DNA from: Bacillus proteolyticus
GTDB taxonomy: Bacteria; Bacillota; Bacilli; Bacillales; Bacillaceae_G
DNA length: 58,467 bases
Assembly: GCF_001884065.1 (NCBI RefSeq)
Contig: NZ_MACH01000136.1
Span: forward strand, 1-58,467
Reading direction: 5' to 3'
Part shown: positions 58,092 through 58,467 of the stretch, piece by piece
Layout: each line of letters starts with the position of its first letter
Position numbering within the stretch: the stretch's first letter is position 1
Notes under the pieces: model-generated
What the model was told of the DNA's origin: nothing
The model's database searches: none
The model's input: the letters and a program-made list of their open reading frames with translations, nothing else
Made by a program: the position numbers and the translations under genes

Positions 58092-58119
58092 ATTATATAC
58101 GTATTAAAAAAATTTGCAA
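58092..58119 (-). promoter_or_regulatory. Sigma-A promoter of the ctsR operon
   Basis: TTGCAA (58119-58114), 16 bases, perfect TATAAT (58097-58092), directly upstream of the CtsR operator. Confidence 0.88.
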
Positions 58120-58228
58120 CTCTTTTGCTTATTCACTATCCTAGCCACATTTCACAATCTTTAATCAAAAGGACGATTCTTTAAGTAAAGATTTTTTAAA
58201 TTACTATGAATTATAAAAGAAAACACGA

Positions 58229-58257
58229 AAAAACACGAGTCAAATGACTCGTGTTTT
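58229..58257 (-). terminator. rRNA operon terminator after 5S
   Basis: AAAACACGAGTCA/TGACTCGTGTTTT hairpin with a 2-base centre, followed by TTTTTTCG on the minus strand, directly after 5S rRNA. Confidence 0.93.
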
Positions 58258-58261
58258 AGTT

Positions 58262-58377
58262 GCTTGGCGACGTCCTACTCTCACAGGGACAAGGTCCCAA
58301 CTACCATCGGCGCTAGAGAGCTTAACTTCCGTGTTCGGTATGGGAACGGGTGTGACCTCTCTGCCATCATCACCAAA
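58262..58377 (-). rRNA. rrf: 5S ribosomal RNA
   Basis: 116 bases from TTTGGTGATGATGGCAGAGA to CGCCAAGC on the minus strand, with the expected pairing of the two ends and the conserved CCGAACACGGAAGTTAAG region. Third gene of an rRNA operon whose 23S end is seen to the right. Confidence 0.98.
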
Positions 58378-58427
58378 CTATTGAAGGCATATTCCTTCAA
58401 AACTAGATAACATTGCTTCATATTATA

Positions 58428-58467
58428 TGGTTAAGTCCTCGATCTATTAGTATTCGTCAGCTCCACA
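58428..58467 (-). rRNA. rrl: 23S ribosomal RNA, 3' end only
   Basis: The last 40 bases of the window are, on the minus strand, the 3' end of Bacillus 23S rRNA (TGTGGAGCTGACGAATACTA and GAGGACTTAACCA). The rest lies beyond the right edge. A TTGAAGGA/TCCTTCAA-type hairpin in the spacer (58382-58400) is a likely processing structure. Confidence 0.95.

Noticed and set aside
58120-58228. A sigma-B promoter upstream of ctsR, as in B. subtilis
   Set aside because: Only a weak GGATAG-like -10 with a poor -35 is visible; not good enough to call.

Overview
The window looks like a chromosome segment from the Bacillus cereus group, an endospore-forming Firmicute. The DNA is AT-rich, nearly every gene has a strong AGGAGG-type ribosome binding site, and sporulation or germination genes (pdaB, kbaA, gerD, cwlD, sigH) lie beside the translation genes. 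From memory, the order matches B. subtilis from ctsR to pdaB almost gene for gene, and the protein lengths fit B. anthracis/B. cereus. Nearly everything is on the minus strand; only pdaB and gerD are on the plus strand.

In the direction of transcription (right to left): (1) 58.47-58.23 kb, the 3' end of a 23S rRNA, a complete 5S rRNA and the rrn terminator. (2) 58.1-48.2 kb, the CtsR heat-shock operon ctsR-mcsA-mcsB-clpC with its operator, then radA, disA, yacL, ispD and ispF. (3) 48.2-42.5 kb, gltX, a cysteine T-box, and cysE-cysS-mrnC-rlmB-rae1. (4) 42.5-40.6 kb, sigH, rpmGB, secE and nusG. (5) 40.5-29.5 kb, rplK-rplA, rplJ-rplL, ybxB, rpoB-rpoC and rplGB. (6) 29.4-24.9 kb, the str operon rpsL-rpsG-fusA-tuf. 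(7) 24.7-9.8 kb, the S10-spc-alpha super-operon from rpsJ to rplQ, including secY, adk, map, infA and rpoA. (8) 9.7-5.4 kb, ecfA1-ecfA2-ecfT, truA, and rplM-rpsI behind an L13 leader. (9) 5.3-0.1 kb, ybaK, cwlD, salA, gerD(+), kbaA, pdaB(+), a small unknown gene, and tandem promoters firing out of the left edge that look like those of a second rRNA operon.

The genes supply most of the ribosome, four RNA polymerase-related proteins (alpha, beta, beta', NusG), the Sec channel (SecY, SecE), translation factors (IF1, EF-G, EF-Tu), two aminoacyl-tRNA synthetases, and the protein arginine phosphorylation/ClpC quality-control system. They are punctuated by regulatory RNA: a tRNA-Cys T-box, L10 and L13 leaders, and structured leaders before rpsJ, rplK, rplA, rpoA, rpoB, fusA, tuf and nusG. 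Several promoters overlap or abut the stop codon of the preceding gene.

I found no mobile element, prophage, CRISPR array, tRNA gene, defence island or novel multi-gene system. The points worth a second look are RNA-level: leader structures, terminators nested with promoters, an apparent hairpin-bridged Shine-Dalgarno at nusG, a possible small ORF between ctsR and mcsA, and the unknown gene beside the rRNA promoter. Gene starts were chosen from ribosome binding sites and remembered homologues; no search or folding program was run.
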